Assembly (NCBI RefSeq): GCF_019097595.1
Contig: NC_080731.1
Location: 7,674,571-7,738,570 of the forward strand
Reading direction: 5' to 3'
Origin: Hemibagrus wyckioides
Taxonomy: Eukaryota; Chordata; Actinopteri; Siluriformes; Bagridae
DNA: 64,000 bases
Positions 61,801 to 64,000 of the stretch are shown piece after piece; the first letter of the stretch is position 1; each line of letters begins with the position of its first letter. The position numbers and the translations under genes were made by a program. The notes below the pieces were generated by a model. That model had not been told where the DNA came from. It worked only from the letters and a program-made list of their open reading frames with translations, and searched no databases.

Positions 61801-62403
61801 CCATCATTCAATCTACATTTAATCAACAACAGTTGATTTTGGGTTTATGTACGCTGCTCGTGTTGGCGATAGTGCAGGGGTAGCCATCTTTTCTGACTCG
61901 GCTTCTACGGAGGTCAGTCTCTGACCCCTTTAGCAGCAAAACAGGGACTGTACACAAGTCCTTCAGCATTATCATCATAGAGTCATATATTATGTGTGTG
62001 TGGGTGAGTGAGTGCATGTGCACAGGGAGGCATTGTGGCTGCTGAGAAATCAGCTTTCATCCCATTTTAAGATACATCTACAGCTCTACGGAAAAAGGGG
62101 TCACCATTTGTCTTTATCAGACAGGAAATCAGTCAGGTGTGCATGCCACAGTGGGCTTTCATGCTCTCAGAGCCCCTGTGAATAAAACATAGGCTATCAG
62201 TAATATTGCCAGGATCCGGCTATGACTTATGCAAGTTCAAGGACTTTTATTGATCGGTGAGCCATGCTTAATCAAAGTCTATCTTCTCTACCACTTGTAG
62301 TGATTAAATAAGTCAGGCAGTCTGATATAAAGTCTTTGACTCCTTGATTGCTGCTCAATTGCTTCTGCTGCACTCAGTATGTCAAAATTGTTTTGTTTCC
62401 ATA
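61801..62403. other. no gene seen
   Basis: Mixed unique DNA. A short GT run lies at 61992-62004. Confidence 0.5.
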
Positions 62404-62423
62404 GAGAGAGAGTGAGAGAAAGA

Positions 62424-62453
<30 letters not shown>
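62404..62453 (+). repeat. (GA)n microsatellite
   Basis: GA run of about 50 bp with a few interruptions. Confidence 0.95.
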
Positions 62454-62454
<1 letters not shown>

Positions 62455-62591
62455 GCCTAGATATGATTCAAAAAGGTACTTCACAAATATTTTGGTTATA
62501 TCCTTGCTCAAGATATACAATAGCATCCATCGCTGCTGTTTTGGATCAGTGTTACCTTAGCATTGCATCTGATGTAAGCTGATTCTTTCAC

Positions 62592-62594
<3 letters not shown>

Positions 62595-62660
<66 letters not shown>

Positions 62661-62665
62661 TATAA
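62595..62665. repeat. (TA)n microsatellite
   Basis: About 70 bp of alternating TA with one G. Confidence 0.97.
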
Positions 62666-63464
62666 ATTAACCATGAACATGGTATTATAATATCTACATT
62701 GAGGTCCAGATGTCTTAAGATCCCAATTAATATGTAAGTGCAAAAGAAGTGGTCGATTTACCAAGAATAATTGTGTGAATAATATCACGTACAATGTAAT
62801 GTGTCAATAATATGCGAGCTATTTGTTCTTGATAAGAAGGGTGAGTCCAGCTTTAGACCTAGGTATGAGACGCCAAACTCAGCGTAAAACGTGCCACACG
62901 CATAACCACACATCCAGGGTTACTCCAATTAAAGAAGATGAGATGCATTTAACAACTATTCAAGACAATATTCACACATAAAAGAGCGTAACATATTCTT
63001 TACAGTGTTATGCATAATACAGTGTACTATCAAAGGAAAGAAATTATGCAATTTTCTCTGGGAAATGGAGATGGTTTGTTGCTTTGAAACGTTTGTTATC
63101 GAAATTTGAAAATTAGCCAAACCAAGCTTTTCATTTTTCCAGAAAAAGGTGTGATTAAAGAATATCATTTTCATGTTAGTATTGTGTGAGAAGATCTGTT
63201 TCCCTGACACATACAGGCATGAAATAGACCTGAAAAGAATGTAAATAACTCTTGTTCCCATGTAAGAGATATACAGCTGATCTAATAGATGGACACTTGA
63301 TATTGTACAGATTGATCCAGTTGGGTTTCTCTCATGTCTGTGCTGTGATTCTTGATTGGCAGCTTTAAAAGAGCTGAAGCCAAATATGCCTGGGCAGCTT
63401 CCTGAGCAATTTCAACATATCTGATCAAAGGTGACATTGCAGGCAAGTGTGTCTTAACACTCAC

Positions 63465-63497
<33 letters not shown>

Positions 63498-64000
63498 GAG
63501 ACTAAAAGTTTGAAGTGTTTAGTTTATCTGGCATTATACTATAATCCAGTACAATTACACGAAGAAGCACCCATGCTTCCACATTATCCTCTTGCACAGA
63601 TGTTCAGGAGGGAAGTAAAGGTGTTGTGTTTTGTTTTATTTTGCTATTTCTTTTTTCTTGCGAGTGTTACATCTCTGTTTCGCCTTTTCATCTTGCTATG
63701 TGGGATGATGGTAGTTCATCAGATAATCAAACCAAGGTGTGGGCAACAACACCGCTTAATCAGATTAGATGTCAGACAGTGAAGGAATAGGGGTATTTAC
63801 ACAACGTGGCTTTATCAACCTCTTTCAAAAGGCGAGCTCGGATTACTCAAACATACAGTAGTGAGTGTTCATCGGCTTGAAAAAACATTTACAAAATATT
63901 ACGGGACTAAAGATGGCAGGTGAGATATGTAGGAGGAATGGTGTTCTGGATTTTATTATGGGAATTAGTACCTGGTGTTTATAAGGGGAGGCTGTAAGTA
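62666..64000. other. no gene seen; (GA)n at 63466-63500
   Basis: Unique AT-rich DNA with one GA microsatellite. Frames of 101 and 111 codons (62956-63261 minus, 63447-63782 plus) have no recognised domain, and the second begins in the GA run. Confidence 0.5.

Overview
The window looks like noncoding DNA from a teleost fish, most likely an ostariophysan and perhaps a catfish. The evidence is indirect. There is a Tc1 transposon of a type common in fish, tRNA-derived SINEs ending in a motif typical of teleost V-SINE-type elements, several other interspersed repeats I associate with siluriform or cypriniform genomes, and very many long simple repeats in AT-rich DNA. I cannot name the species or the chromosome.

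I find no convincing host protein-coding exon, rRNA or tRNA gene. The only gene with a recognisable product is the transposase of a Tc1 element at 17216-18463. Its frame is open from end to end and it keeps a DD34E catalytic triad. A second, internally deleted Tc1-like remnant lies near 34300. Nearly all other open frames are short, or arise from microsatellites (Tyr-Ile, Ser-Leu-Tyr-Ile or Lys-Glu-Arg runs).

The rest has two main components. The first is interspersed repeats: six copies of a family I call X (marked by TCTGATTGGTC), six fragments of a retroposon family R, four tRNA-type SINE fragments, two LINE-like 3' tails, two clear copies of a family Y plus scrambled relatives, and a MITE-like element. 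Two insertions show direct repeats that look like target-site duplications: 15 bp around an R fragment at 49645-49799, and 13 bp around a SINE at 36072-36239 that sits inside an X copy. The second component is a series of repeat-free, compositionally balanced islands, usually 150-700 bp. Many carry TAATTA-type homeodomain cores and ATGCAAAT octamers. They look like conserved noncoding enhancers, and they are densest at 8-17 kb, 24.9-25.4 kb, 37-40 kb and 44-62 kb.

My reading is a gene desert or very large intron that may hold developmental regulatory elements. That interpretation is inference: no alignment could be run, and no target gene lies in the window. I did not find a convincing new multi-gene system. 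The most useful leads are the intact Tc1 copy, the nested insertions with target-site duplications, the shared X family, and the candidate enhancer islands.
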